Positions 7,549 to 16,295 are shown, numbered from the stretch's first letter. The stretch: 64,000 nt of DNA from Planctomycetota bacterium (GCA_019636245.1 JAHBXX010000013.1:44021-108020); one strand, 5' to 3'. Notes: generated by a model from the sequence alone, not told the origin. Translations and numbers: made by a program.

Positions 7549-9215
7549 AGTCCAGATCGGCGATCGCCGTCGTCGTTGCCCTGCTGCTCGGGACGGCCCC
7601 GGCCCAGGGTGAACCGCCGCGCCTCGTCGTCCTTTGTTCGGTCGACCAGCTGGCGCGCTGGGTGTTCGACCAGGGCCTGCCGCATCTGCCGGCCGACGGC
7701 GGCTTCCGCCGGCTGCTCGCCGGCGGGGCGCACTTCGTCGACTGCGCCTACCAGCACGCCTGCACCGAGACCGGCCCCGGGCACGCGACGATCGGCACGG
7801 GCGCGCCGGCCGCCGGCCACGGCATCGTGCGCAACAGCTGGTGGTCGGCGGCCGACCGCGCGGTCGTCTACTGCGCCGAGCAGCCGATGCCGCCGCTCCC
7901 GGAACTGCCGGAGGCCAAGGACCGTGGGCCCGGACGCCTGCTGCTGCCGACGCTAGGCGATGGCCTGAAGGCGCACGTGCGCGGCAGCAAGGTGGTGGGT
8001 GTGGCGTGGAAGGACCGCGCCGCGATCCTGATGGCGGGCAGGTCCGCCGATGCCGTGGTGTGGTTCGAGGCCCAGACCGGCAACCTGGTGACGAACACCG
8101 CCTGGACCCAGGAGCTGCCGGAGTGGATCGCCGCCTTCAACCGGGAGCGCCGCATCGATGGCTTCCACGGCTGGATCTGGGACCGCTGCGGGCCGGCAAG
8201 CGCCTACGCCGGCCTGGTCGACGACCGGCCGTACGAGGTGCCGCACCAGAACGGCAGCAACGGTCGCACGCTGCCGCAGCCCATCCACGGCGGCGCCAGC
8301 GCGCCGGGGCCGGCGTTCTACGCCCAGGCCTACGCCTCGCCGCTCGGCAACACGATGGTGCGGCTCGCCGCCGAGGCGGCGCTGGACGCCCTGGAACTCG
8401 GCCTCGACGCGACGCCCGACCTGCTCTGCGTGAGCTTCTCGGCGACCGACGTGATCGGCCACCAGTTCGGTCCCGATTCGGTCGAGGCGCGCGATGCCCT
8501 GCTGCGGCTCGACCGCGACCTCGCCCTGCTGCTCGAGGGCATCGAGCGCCGGGTCGGCGCGGGCCGCTACGCGGTGTTCCTGACCGCGGACCACGGCGTC
8601 GGACCGACGCCCGAATGGGCGCGCGAGCAGGGCGTCGATGCCGGCCGCGGGGCCCTGCGCAAGGACGCGCGGGCGGCGGCGGAGAAGGCCCTGAGCCGTG
8701 CGTTCGGCGCGCCGCCGAGCGGCAAGCGCTGGTTCGCCCACGTCGACGGGGACACCTTCTGCCTCGACCCCGAGGTGCTGGAGGCTGTCGGCGGTGCGGG
8801 CGACGCGGCGACCTTGCGGCGCCTGGCGGCGCGCACGGCCGCGGCCGCGGCGGCTGCGACGGCGGGCGTGCAGGCGGCCTACGCGACCGAGGACCTGCTG
8901 CTGCAGTCGGCGGCGCACGATCCGCTGCGCACGGCGCTGCTGCACGCGCTGTGTCCCGGCCGGACCGGCGACGTGGTGCTGGTCGGCAAGCCCTATTGGC
9001 TCGATGGCCGCACGCCGGCGTCGCATGGCACACCGCATCCCTACGACCGCGAGGTGGTGGCGCTGGCGATGGGGCCGGGCGTGCCGCCGGGCAGCCGGTT
9101 CGCGGCGCCGATCACGCCGGGGTTCGGCGTGGTGCTGTTCGCCGCCATGCTCGGGGTACCGCGACCGCCCGGCGCCGTCGACCCGCTGCCAGCGGGTCTG
9201 CTCGGAACCCGCTGA
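7545..9215 (+). CDS. PafA-like alkaline phosphatase/phosphodiesterase, exported
   Basis: A 556-residue member of the alkaline phosphatase superfamily, closest by eye to PafA-type phosphatases. It has an N-terminal signal peptide ending near AQG (residues 20-22). Metal-site and nucleophile segments appear in the expected order: Asp34 in CSVDQ, the nucleophile segment ETGPGHATIGTG (Thr), Asp and His in ATDVIGHQFGPDS, TADHGVG, and a late His in ASHGTPHPYDRE. Such enzymes hydrolyse phosphomonoesters outside the cytoplasm using two zinc ions. The ATG overlaps the upstream stop (ATGA), and no gene follows closely, so it is the last gene of the run that starts at 3633. Confidence 0.82.
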   Translation: MKSRSAIAVVVALLLGTAPAQGEPPRLVVLCSVDQLARWVFDQGLPHLPADGGFRRLLAGGAHFVDCAYQHACTETGPGHATIGTGAPAAGHGIVRNSWWSAADRAVVYCAEQPMPPLPELPEAKDRGPGRLLLPTLGDGLKAHVRGSKVVGVAWKDRAAILMAGRSADAVVWFEAQTGNLVTNTAWTQELPEWIAAFNRERRIDGFHGWIWDRCGPASAYAGLVDDRPYEVPHQNGSNGRTLPQPIHGGASAPGPAFYAQAYASPLGNTMVRLAAEAALDALELGLDATPDLLCVSFSATDVIGHQFGPDSVEARDALLRLDRDLALLLEGIERRVGAGRYAVFLTADHGVGPTPEWAREQGVDAGRGALRKDARAAAEKALSRAFGAPPSGKRWFAHVDGDTFCLDPEVLEAVGGAGDAATLRRLAARTAAAAAAATAGVQAAYATEDLLLQSAAHDPLRTALLHALCPGRTGDVVLVGKPYWLDGRTPASHGTPHPYDREVVALAMGPGVPPGSRFAAPITPGFGVVLFAAMLGVPRPPGAVDPLPAGLLGTR

Positions 9216-9335
9216 ACGCCCGGCTCCGGTGCCGACGCGCGCTCGAGCGCCTTCGCCCCCCGACCGCACCGACGGCGGCGATGGGGTAGCATGCTGCGTC
9301 CCGATTCCCAGCCGCCGGCGGTGCGGCGGAGGCTC

Positions 9336-9953
9336 ATGCAGCGACTGATCGATCAGCATCCCCTGCGGCGTGGCGCGCACGCGACCCGCGACGACGGCAT
9401 GTGCGCGATGGAGATGGTGGCCTGGCTGGCCGGCGAGCCGCACAGCGACGAGCCGACCTGTGCCTGTCCGGTGGTGGCGGCCTTCGTGCGCGCCTGCAAC
9501 GACGCGATGAACGATGCGGCCCGGAACCGCTGCCTGCGACCGCTGGTGCCGCGGCTGGTCAACACGCGGGCGAGCGCGGCCGTCGAACGGCAGCGTGGCT
9601 TGCTGGTGGTCGACTGGCTGGTGCGCCGCCTGCTGCCCGCCTGGCTGCGGCGGCGGCGCCGAACGGACGAGGCGCGGTTGCTCGCCGAGCTGCCGCCGGT
9701 GCTCGGACCCGAGGACCTCGCCACCAGCCTGCGGGCCGTCGAGCACTTCGCTCCCGACCAGCAGGTCGCGCGCTGGGTGCTGCAGCGGGCGGCGGAAGGA
9801 CTGCCGCCGGCGCGGTTCGTCGCCGGCGCCGTGCAGGTGGCGCGCGCGCTCAACGACGCCAGCACCTGGACCGAGGTGGTCGGCTGCATCGAGCAGCTGG
9901 TGGCCTGCGGCCACACGGCGCCGCCGCGCAGCGCCGCCGACGAGGTCCGGTAG
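9336..9953 (+). CDS. Conserved protein of unknown function (GEP..D..CACP domain)
   Basis: A 205-residue protein whose N-terminal part (LRRGAH, then DGMCAMEMVAWLAGEPHSDEP, CACPVVAAFVRACND) belongs to a recognisable but functionally unassigned domain. I recall this domain from actinobacterial and other bacterial proteins. The remainder is helical, with a basic patch near RRRRR and no membrane segment. ATG 9336 is chosen because GGAGG precedes it (9328-9332, spacing only three). An in-frame ATG at 9291 overlaps a TAGCAT promoter-like box and would then not be transcribed. The longer form (220 residues) cannot be excluded. It lies just upstream of the MrfAB pair but has its own 100-bp separation from it. 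Confidence 0.6.
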   Translation: MQRLIDQHPLRRGAHATRDDGMCAMEMVAWLAGEPHSDEPTCACPVVAAFVRACNDAMNDAARNRCLRPLVPRLVNTRASAAVERQRGLLVVDWLVRRLLPAWLRRRRRTDEARLLAELPPVLGPEDLATSLRAVEHFAPDQQVARWVLQRAAEGLPPARFVAGAVQVARALNDASTWTEVVGCIEQLVACGHTAPPRSAADEVR

Positions 9954-9994
9954 GCGGCGCGCCGGTCGCCGCCCGCGGCGGGCCACGGCGGTGT

Positions 9995-10023
9995 TTGGCG
10001 TTCGTTCGGTCGCCGCCTAGACT
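9995..10023 (+). promoter_or_regulatory. Strong candidate sigma-70 promoter for mrfAB
   Basis: TTGGCG (9995-10000), 17-base spacer, TAGACT (10018-10023). It is the best -35/-10 pair in the window. The box and following bases read TAGACTGCGGACCCATG, nearly identical to the sequence before the MATE gene (39285). Confidence 0.65.
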
Positions 10024-10031
10024 GCGGACCC

Positions 10032-10070
10032 ATGGGTGGCTACTGGCACGGGGTCCGGCGATGGACCTGA
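10032..10070 (+). CDS. Possible 12-codon leader ORF overlapping mrfA start
   Basis: ATG 10032 lies eight bases after the TAGACT box, so it would sit at the 5' end of the transcript. It encodes MGGYWHGVRRWT and stops at 10068-10070, inside the first codons of mrfA (ATG 10061) in another frame. It could couple or attenuate mrfA translation. A chance ORF is equally possible; support is the matching arrangement at 39299. Confidence 0.25.
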   Translation: MGGYWHGVRRWT

Positions 10071-12376
10071 GCGAGTTCGTCCGCCGGCTGCGCGAACCGG
10101 CCGACGATGCGGTGGCGACGGTCGATGCCTGGCACTGCACCGAGGCGCGGCCGGCGCGCATGGCGCCGTTCCCGGACTGGCTCTGCCCCGACCTGAAGGA
10201 GGCGCTGGCAGCCCGCGGCATCGTCGAACTCTACCGCCACCAGCGCGAGGCCGCCGACCTGCTGCACGGCGGCCGGCATTGCGTCGTGGCGACGGCGACC
10301 GCGTCGGGCAAGTCGCTGTGCTACCACCTGCCGGTGCTCGACGCGCTGCTGCGGCACGGCCTCGATGCGCGGGCGCTCTACCTGTTCCCGACCAAGGCCC
10401 TGGCGCGCGACCAGATGGCGGCCGTCGAGCGGCTCCTGGCGGCGAGCGGGCGCGGCGACCTCACGGTGGCGGTCTACGACGGCGACACGCCGCCGAGCAT
10501 CCGGCAGGCGCTGCGCGACCGCGGCACGCTGGTGCTGACCAACCCGCACATGCTGCACCAGGGCATCCTGCCGAACCACACCAAGTGGCAGGGGCTGTTC
10601 ACCGGCCTGCGCTACGTCGTCGTCGACGAACTGCACACGCTGTCGGGCATCTACGGCTCGCACGTCGCCAACGTGCTGCGCCGGCTGCGCCGCATCTGCC
10701 GCCACTACGGCAGCGAGCCCGTGTTCTGCGGCGCCTCGGCGACGATCGGCAACGCCGGCGAACACGCCCGCCGGCTGTTCGAGGTGCCGGTGCACGTGGT
10801 CGACGAGGACGGCAGCCCGGCGGGCCGCAAGCACTTCCTGTTCCTGAACCCGCGGGTCGTCTCGGCGGCGTCCGGCATGCGCGTGCCGGCCAGCGAGGCC
10901 GCGCGCCAGCTCGGCGGCCGGCTGTTGCAGAGCGACCTGCAGGCGATCTTCTTCGCCCGTTCGCGCAACCAGACCGAGGTGCTGCTCAAGTACCTGCGCG
11001 ACGAGGCGAAGGCCCGCCATCTCGACCAGGAGCGCGTCGCCGGCTACCGCGGCGGCTACCTGCCGAACCTGCGGCGATCGATCGAGCAGGGGCTGCGGGA
11101 AGGCCGCATCCGCACCGTGGTGTCGACCAACGCGCTCGAACTCGGCGTCGACATCGGCAGCCTCGACGTGTGCGTGCTGGTCGGCTACCCGGGCACGGTG
11201 TCGAGCACCTTCCAGCGCGCCGGTCGCGTCGGCCGGCGCTCGCAGGAGAGCGCCGTCGTGCTGGTGGCGCGCAGTTCGGCGATGGACCAGTTCCTGGTGC
11301 AGCAGCCCGGCTACCTGTTCGACGCGCGCCGCGACCAGGTCTGCATCGACCCGGACAACGCGATCATCCTCACCAACCACGTGCGCTGCGCCGCGTTCGA
11401 GCTGCCGTTCGGCGAGGACGAGGCGTTCGGGCAGGCCGAGGGCACCCGCGCGGTGCTCGACTTCCTGGCCCACGATCTGGGCGTGCTGGTGCACCAGGGC
11501 GGTCGCTTCCACCATGCCGACCGCACCTACCCGGCCGAAGGGGTGAGCCTGACGGCGGCCGACATGGACAACGTCACGATCCAGGACGTCGAATCGCGCA
11601 CGATCCTGGCGGAGATCGACCGGCCGTCGGCGATCACCGAGGTCCATCCGGGGGCGATCTACGGCCACCAGGGCGACACCTGGCTGGTCGAGCGCTTCGA
11701 CTACGACGATCGCCGCGCGTTCGTGCGCCGCGTCGACGCCGACTACTACACCGAGGCCGACACCGAGACCGAGGTCAGGATCCTGCAGCTCGACGAGCGG
11801 CAGGATCACGGCAGCTACACCGCGCACCGGGGCGAGGTGCACGTGAGCACGCTCGCGAAGGCGTTCAAGAAGATCAAGTTCTACAGCCGCGAGAACGTCG
11901 GTACCGGCGCGATCCACCTGCCGCCGGAGGAGTTCGACACCGAGGCCTGCGCGCTGGTGCTGGCGAGCGGACTCACGGCCCGGCTCGGGCTGAAGAAGGG
12001 CGGCGAGGCCAGCTGTCTGCAGGGGGTCGGCGAACTGCTGCAGGGCTTGGTGCCGCTGTTCGTGCGCGTCGATCCCGGCGACGTGCGGGTGCTCGCCGAG
12101 GCGTTGCAGCCGCACTTCGAGGCGCCGGCGCTGCTGCTCTACGACCGGGTGCCGAACGGCGTCGGCCTCGCCGAACGCATCTTCCGCTGCCACCGCGAGA
12201 TCCTCGCCGCGGCGCTGCGCCTGGTGCAGAAGTGCGCGTGCCGCAGCGGCTGTCCGGCGTGCATCGGGCCTTCGGCGGGGCTCGGTGGCCGCAGCAAGGC
12301 GGTCGCGGCGGCGATCCTGGAGGGCATGCTGCACGGCGAGCCGACGGCGGACGCCGTGGCGGTGACGGCGTGGTAG
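10061..12376 (+). CDS. mrfA: MrfA-like DEXH helicase with DUF1998 zinc domain
   Basis: A 771-residue superfamily 2 helicase of the YprA/MrfA group. Motif I is TASGKS (about 80-85), motif II is DELH (about 190), and motif VI is FQRAGRVGRRS (QxxGRxGR type). The C-terminal DUF1998 region carries the four-Cys cluster C-x-C-x3-C-x2-C at about 725-734 that marks MrfA. In Bacillus subtilis MrfA (YprA) is a 3'-5' helicase that works with the nuclease MrfB to remove mitomycin C adducts; the same role is inferred here. The next gene overlaps its stop codon and is MrfB-like, reproducing the Bacillus pair. Length is about normal for the family. Confidence 0.88.
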   Translation: MDLSEFVRRLREPADDAVATVDAWHCTEARPARMAPFPDWLCPDLKEALAARGIVELYRHQREAADLLHGGRHCVVATATASGKSLCYHLPVLDALLRHGLDARALYLFPTKALARDQMAAVERLLAASGRGDLTVAVYDGDTPPSIRQALRDRGTLVLTNPHMLHQGILPNHTKWQGLFTGLRYVVVDELHTLSGIYGSHVANVLRRLRRICRHYGSEPVFCGASATIGNAGEHARRLFEVPVHVVDEDGSPAGRKHFLFLNPRVVSAASGMRVPASEAARQLGGRLLQSDLQAIFFARSRNQTEVLLKYLRDEAKARHLDQERVAGYRGGYLPNLRRSIEQGLREGRIRTVVSTNALELGVDIGSLDVCVLVGYPGTVSSTFQRAGRVGRRSQESAVVLVARSSAMDQFLVQQPGYLFDARRDQVCIDPDNAIILTNHVRCAAFELPFGEDEAFGQAEGTRAVLDFLAHDLGVLVHQGGRFHHADRTYPAEGVSLTAADMDNVTIQDVESRTILAEIDRPSAITEVHPGAIYGHQGDTWLVERFDYDDRRAFVRRVDADYYTEADTETEVRILQLDERQDHGSYTAHRGEVHVSTLAKAFKKIKFYSRENVGTGAIHLPPEEFDTEACALVLASGLTARLGLKKGGEASCLQGVGELLQGLVPLFVRVDPGDVRVLAEALQPHFEAPALLLYDRVPNGVGLAERIFRCHREILAAALRLVQKCACRSGCPACIGPSAGLGGRSKAVAAAILEGMLHGEPTADAVAVTAW

Positions 12377-13284
12377 CGCCCGACCGCGACCGCCTGCGCC
12401 GGGCGTTCCGGGTCGCGGGCGGCGGCGCGGCGGAGCCCGCCGGCGGGCCGTCGGCGGACCTGCGCACGTTCCTGCAGCAGCGCGCCGACCGGTTCCGCGC
12501 CCCGCCGCGGCCGATCGTCGACCTGCCGCCCGGGGCCGAGGTGCGCGGCCCGCACGGGGTCTTCTGGCGGCGCGAACTGCGCTATCCGCGGGAGCACGTG
12601 CATGGCAGCGCGCCGCTCGCCGCCGCCTGGCGGCTCGACGGGCCACGGCTGGCGGCGCTCGCCAAGGACCGCGCGTTCGCCGACCTCGACCCGATGCGCT
12701 GCTTGTTCGTCGACACCGAGACCACGGGCCTCGCCGGCGGCGCCGGCACGATCGTGTTCGCCTACGGCCTCGGGTTCCTCGACGAACAGGAGCTGGTGCT
12801 CGAACAGCTGTTCCTGCGCGACTTCGGCGAGGAACCGGCGCTGCTGCGCCACGTGGCGGCCCGCCTCGCCGAACGGCCGGTGCAGGTGACGTTCGTCGGC
12901 AAGAGCTACGACCGCCACCGCATCGCCGCGCGGATGGCGGTGCACAAGGTGCGCGCGCCGGTGCTGACCGCGCCCCACCTCGACCTCTACCACCTGACGC
13001 GTCGTGCGCACGGCGGTTCGTTGCCGAACGCCCGCCTCGGCACGGTGGAGGCGCACCTGCTGGGCCTGGCCCGCGACGACGACCTGCCCGGCAGCGAAGC
13101 GCCGGCGGCGTTCCTCGACTGGATCCGCGACCGCACCGGCCCGGTCGATCGCGTGCTCGAGCACAATCGCCTCGACGTGCTGAGCCTCGTCGCGCTGCTC
13201 GGCCGGCTCGCCGGCCGGATCAACCGTGCGGACGGTGGCAGCGAGCCGGAGCCGGCGGCACGGGATCGAAGTCGGGCTCGGTGA
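12370..13284 (+). CDS. mrfB: MrfB-like DEDD 3'-5' exonuclease
   Basis: A 304-residue ribonuclease-H-fold protein of the YprB/MrfB family. Exonuclease motif residues are visible: D115 and E117 in FVDTETTGL, D181 in GKSYDRHR, and D269 in HNRLDVLSL. The GTG start at 12370 overlaps the end of mrfA, so the helicase and nuclease are translationally coupled. In Bacillus the partner acts in UvrABC-independent repair of mitomycin damage. Here the C-terminal TPR region of some relatives is missing; the protein ends soon after the nuclease core with a basic tail. Its last 65 bases overlap the 3' end of yidD on the other strand. Confidence 0.82.
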   Translation: MVAPDRDRLRRAFRVAGGGAAEPAGGPSADLRTFLQQRADRFRAPPRPIVDLPPGAEVRGPHGVFWRRELRYPREHVHGSAPLAAAWRLDGPRLAALAKDRAFADLDPMRCLFVDTETTGLAGGAGTIVFAYGLGFLDEQELVLEQLFLRDFGEEPALLRHVAARLAERPVQVTFVGKSYDRHRIAARMAVHKVRAPVLTAPHLDLYHLTRRAHGGSLPNARLGTVEAHLLGLARDDDLPGSEAPAAFLDWIRDRTGPVDRVLEHNRLDVLSLVALLGRLAGRINRADGGSEPEPAARDRSRAR

Positions 13285-13462
13285 ACGGATGGCAGCGGCC
13301 GAGCCGCCGCAACGCCAGCAGGCCGCCGCGCACGGCGCCGTGCGCGCGCAGCGCGTCGAGCGCGTAGCGGGAGCAGGTCGGCCGGAACCGGCAGGTCGGC
13401 GGCTTCCACGGGCTCACCAGGCAGCGGTAGAGCCAGACCGGCGCCATCAGGATCCACTTCAC
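13220..13462 (-). CDS. yidD: Membrane protein insertion efficiency factor YidD
   Basis: An 80-residue YidD homologue. The hallmark CRFRPTCSRYALDAL and the downstream GRCHPF are both present, with an amphipathic N-terminus (WLYRCLVSPWKPP). YidD sits at the inner face of the membrane and assists YidC-dependent insertion. The start overlaps the rnpA stop (ATGA on the minus strand), the usual rnpA-yidD coupling. The 3' end runs 65 bases into the convergent mrfB gene, so one strand's transcription reads the other's last codons. Confidence 0.95.
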   Translation of the reverse strand: MKWILMAPVWLYRCLVSPWKPPTCRFRPTCSRYALDALRAHGAVRGGLLALRRLGRCHPFTEPDFDPVPPAPARCHRPHG

Positions 13463-13863
13463 GGCGGTGGCCGCCGTCGTCGCGGCGCCTCCCGCTTCTG
13501 CAGCGCCCGCTGGACCAGGGGCAACAGCTCGGCGCGCAAGCCGGCCAGCGGGAACCGCTCCGGCCGGGGGCGCGGGATCAACACGATGTCGATGGCGCCG
13601 GGCAGCCGGTGGCGCTCGAGGCGGAAGGCCTCGCGCAACAGGCGCTTCAGCTTGTTGCGCCGGACGGCGCCGCCGTGCTCCTTGCTGACCGAGACGCCGA
13701 GCCGCGACGCCGCGGGGTCGCGTTCGCCCAGGGCGAACACGACCACCGTCAGCCAGTCGCCGCTGGCCCGCTGGCCGCGTTGGTAGACGCGGCGGAACTG
13801 CCGCTGCGACCGCAGGCGCTGCTCGGCCCGCAGCGTCGCTGGGGCGACCGGGTCGAGCGTCAC
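13459..13863 (-). CDS. rnpA: Ribonuclease P protein component
   Basis: A 134-residue RNase P protein, which binds the catalytic RNA and helps mature tRNA 5' ends. The conserved signature is present in RLGVSVSKEHGGAVRRNKLKRLLRE, including the RNR-type motif RRNKLKR and a starting REQRLR-like helix (AEQRLRSQRQFRRVY). The start is GTG 13863, 19 bases after the stop of the TPR lipoprotein gene. The usual upstream neighbour rpmH (ribosomal protein L34) is absent here, so the classical rpmH-rnpA-yidD-yidC block is broken. The Pro/Arg-rich C-terminal tail is probably disordered. Confidence 0.95.
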   Translation of the reverse strand: MTLDPVAPATLRAEQRLRSQRQFRRVYQRGQRASGDWLTVVVFALGERDPAASRLGVSVSKEHGGAVRRNKLKRLLREAFRLERHRLPGAIDIVLIPRPRPERFPLAGLRAELLPLVQRALQKREAPRRRRPPP

Positions 13864-13882
13864 CAGGGGCGCGCTCCCGCGG

Positions 13883-14848
13883 TCACTGGTCGAGCGCCTT
13901 CATCGCCAGCGTGACCTTGTCGCTGGAGGGCGGCAGGTTCGAGGTGGCCAGGAACTTGCGGAAGTCGGCCTTGGCCTCCTCGGTGCGCTTCAGCTCCATC
14001 AGCACGCGCCCGCGATTGTAGTAGTCGACGCTGCGCTTGGGGTCCAGCTCGAGCACGCGGTTGAGCTGCACCAACGCCTGGTCGTGCTGCTTGCGGTTGT
14101 AGTGGTGGTCGGCGAGCAGCGCCCGCACCTCGAGTTCCTCGTTCTCGAGCGCGCGCAGGCGCTGCACCTGCTCGGTCTCGTAGGCCGGCACGAGGGTGCG
14201 CTCGACTTCGCGCTTCACCGTCTGCTGGTCGGTCGCCGCCTGGGTCAGGTAGGAATTGGCGGCCGCGACGAAGGCCAGGTCGTCGCCGAGGTCCTGCGCG
14301 ATCTGCAGCTGGTGGCTCCAGGCGAGGCGCAGGACCTCGCCGCGGGCGATCAGCACGTCGAGCACGCCCTTGGCCTCGAGCAGCAGCTTCTGCCCCTCCG
14401 CGCGGCGCTCGTCCGCGGTCTGCAGCAGCTCGGCGCCGTCGGGCGCGCGCGACGCCTGGCCGCGCAGGCGGACCTCCTCGCCGAGCCGGCGCCGCCCCTG
14501 CTTCTGCAGCGCCATCGCATAGGGCAGCAGCACGAACGGCTCGTGCCTGGCCGGGGCCCGGCGGGCGTAGACCTGCGCGAGCGTCCGGGTCGCCTCGTCG
14601 AGCAGGCGGTGGTCGGTGCTGAGCGCGCTGCCGCTCTGGCGCAGCAGCACCGTGCCGCGCAGGGCCTGCAGCTGGTAGTCGTCCGGGTCGATGGCGAGGC
14701 CGCGGTCGACCTGGTCGAGCGCCTGTTCGAGGCGACCGCCCTCGAAGTAGTACTTGGCGTTGCGCTGGTGGCTGGCGAGCAGCTGCTGCTGCTCGTGGTC
14801 CAGGGAACTGCAGCTCGCGAGCAGCAACAGGAGGGCGGCGTGGCGCAT
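13883..14848 (-). CDS. TPR-repeat lipoprotein
   Basis: A 321-residue protein with a short lipoprotein signal (MRHAALLLLLASC, lipobox LASC, Cys13). It has at least three tetratricopeptide units. Two are clear: AKYYFEGGRLEQALDQVDRGLAIDPDD near residues 30-56 and a C-terminal pair around DQALVQLNRVLELDPKRSVDYYNRGRVL. The middle is a long charged helical stretch. A periplasm- or membrane-facing scaffold role is likely; the partner is unknown. It is upstream of rnpA on the same strand with a 19-base gap, so rnpA and yidD are probably expressed from its transcript. Confidence 0.8.
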   Translation of the reverse strand: MRHAALLLLLASCSSLDHEQQQLLASHQRNAKYYFEGGRLEQALDQVDRGLAIDPDDYQLQALRGTVLLRQSGSALSTDHRLLDEATRTLAQVYARRAPARHEPFVLLPYAMALQKQGRRRLGEEVRLRGQASRAPDGAELLQTADERRAEGQKLLLEAKGVLDVLIARGEVLRLAWSHQLQIAQDLGDDLAFVAAANSYLTQAATDQQTVKREVERTLVPAYETEQVQRLRALENEELEVRALLADHHYNRKQHDQALVQLNRVLELDPKRSVDYYNRGRVLMELKRTEEAKADFRKFLATSNLPPSSDKVTLAMKALDQ

Positions 14849-14968
14849 CGGCAAGGGGGCGGTTGCGGGCGGCGTCGGGCGGCGCGGGGGAGGGTCCGCC
14901 GCGGGGGAGGGAGGATACGGGCCGGGAACCACCGCGCAAAGCGCCGCGACCGGGGGCGCGGGATGCGG

Positions 14969-14974
14969 TAGCCT
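14969..14974 (+). promoter_or_regulatory. -10-like box TAGCCT upstream of the Gfo/Idh gene
   Basis: TAGCCTGCGGCC matches the repeated TAGNCTGCGG pattern of this window. It lies 19 bases before ATG 14994, so a short leader of roughly 12 bases is expected. No clear -35 element. Confidence 0.35.
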
Positions 14975-14993
14975 GCGGCCTCGGGCCCAAGCC

Positions 14994-16295
14994 ATGACCT
15001 CCACCGCCACCTCGCGCCGTTCGTTCCTCGGCGGAGCCGCCGCCTCGGCGGCCGCCATCGCCGCCAGTGGTTCCCTCGGCGCCCTGCGCGCGGCGATGCC
15101 GGTGCACCAGGGCGGCGCCCGCCTGCGGATCGGTGTCGTCGGCATCGGCGGCCGCGGCGCGGGCGCGACGGCGAATGCGCTGCTGGCGCATCCCGAGAAC
15201 GTGCTGCATGCCGTCGGCGACGCCTTCGCCGACCGGCTCGAGATCGGCCTCGCCGAGGTGACCGTGGCGCTCGCCGAGCGGCAGCGTCAGCAGCAGGTCG
15301 ACGTGCCGCCCGAGCGGCGCTTCGTCGGCATCGACGCGATCGACCAGGTGCTGGCGGCCGGCGTCGACGCGATCGTGCTGGCCACGCCGCCCGGCTTCCG
15401 GCCCGCGCAGATCGAGAAGGCCGTCGCCAAGGGCGTGCACGTGTTCGCGGAGAAGCCGATCGCCGTCGACGCGCCCGGCGTGCGCCGGGTGCACGCGGCC
15501 TGCCAGCTCGCCGCGACCAAGGGCCTGTCGATCGTCAGCGGCCTCGTCTACCGCTACCACGAAGGCCGCCGCCGGCTCGTCGAACGCCTGCACGAAGGCG
15601 GCGTCGGCGAGATCCTGGCGATCCAGGGCGACTACATCACCAACGAGCTGTGGAGCTGGCCGCGGCAGCCGCAGTGGTCGCTGCTCCAGTGGCAGGTGCG
15701 CAACTGGCTCTACTACCCGTGGCTGTCCGGCGACCTGATCGCCGAGCAGCACATCCACACGCTCGACATGATGGCGTGGATCAAGCGCGACGTGTACCCG
15801 ACCGGCGCGGCCTCGCTCGGCGGCCGGCAGAAGCGCGTCGATCCGCTGTTCGGCACCGTCTACGACCACTTCGCCACCATCTACGAGTGGGACGACGGCA
15901 CCCGCGGCTACAGCTACTGTCGGCAGCAGGACAACTGCTGGCGCAACGTCAACGAGTACGTGCTCGGCACGGAGGGACGGGCCAACGTGTTCCAGGGCAC
16001 GATCGCCGGTGCCCACGCGTGGCGGTTCGACGGCAAGGTGCCGGAACCCTACCAGCGCGAGCTGACCGACATGTTCGCGGCGATCCGCGGTGGCCAGCGC
16101 ATCGACAACGGCGACTACATGTGCAGGAGCACGCTGATGGCGCTGATGGGCCGCATGGCGGCCTACACCGGCCAGCGCATCACCTGGGACCAGGCGTGGA
16201 ACAGCCAGGAGGTGCTGATGCCGGAACCGCTCGACTGGGACGGCGAACCGCCGCCCAGCGAGGTCGCCCGGCCGGGGGTGACCAAGTTCGTCTGA
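14994..16295 (+). CDS. Tat-exported Gfo/Idh/MocA-family oxidoreductase
   Basis: A 433-residue NAD(P)-dependent oxidoreductase-like protein. The N-terminus holds a twin-arginine signal, SRRSFLGGAAA, followed by a hydrophobic stretch, so it is exported folded with its cofactor. The Rossmann motif is VVGIGGRGAG (about 45-54). The EKP motif of the family is present in VFAEKPIAV, and the catalytic-region His lies near AEQHIHTLDMMAW. Planctomycetes encode very many such Tat-dependent paralogues, mostly of unknown sugar or inositol substrate. It stands alone, divergent from the TPR lipoprotein with 145 bp between. Confidence 0.9.
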   Translation: MTSTATSRRSFLGGAAASAAAIAASGSLGALRAAMPVHQGGARLRIGVVGIGGRGAGATANALLAHPENVLHAVGDAFADRLEIGLAEVTVALAERQRQQQVDVPPERRFVGIDAIDQVLAAGVDAIVLATPPGFRPAQIEKAVAKGVHVFAEKPIAVDAPGVRRVHAACQLAATKGLSIVSGLVYRYHEGRRRLVERLHEGGVGEILAIQGDYITNELWSWPRQPQWSLLQWQVRNWLYYPWLSGDLIAEQHIHTLDMMAWIKRDVYPTGAASLGGRQKRVDPLFGTVYDHFATIYEWDDGTRGYSYCRQQDNCWRNVNEYVLGTEGRANVFQGTIAGAHAWRFDGKVPEPYQRELTDMFAAIRGGQRIDNGDYMCRSTLMALMGRMAAYTGQRITWDQAWNSQEVLMPEPLDWDGEPPPSEVARPGVTKFV

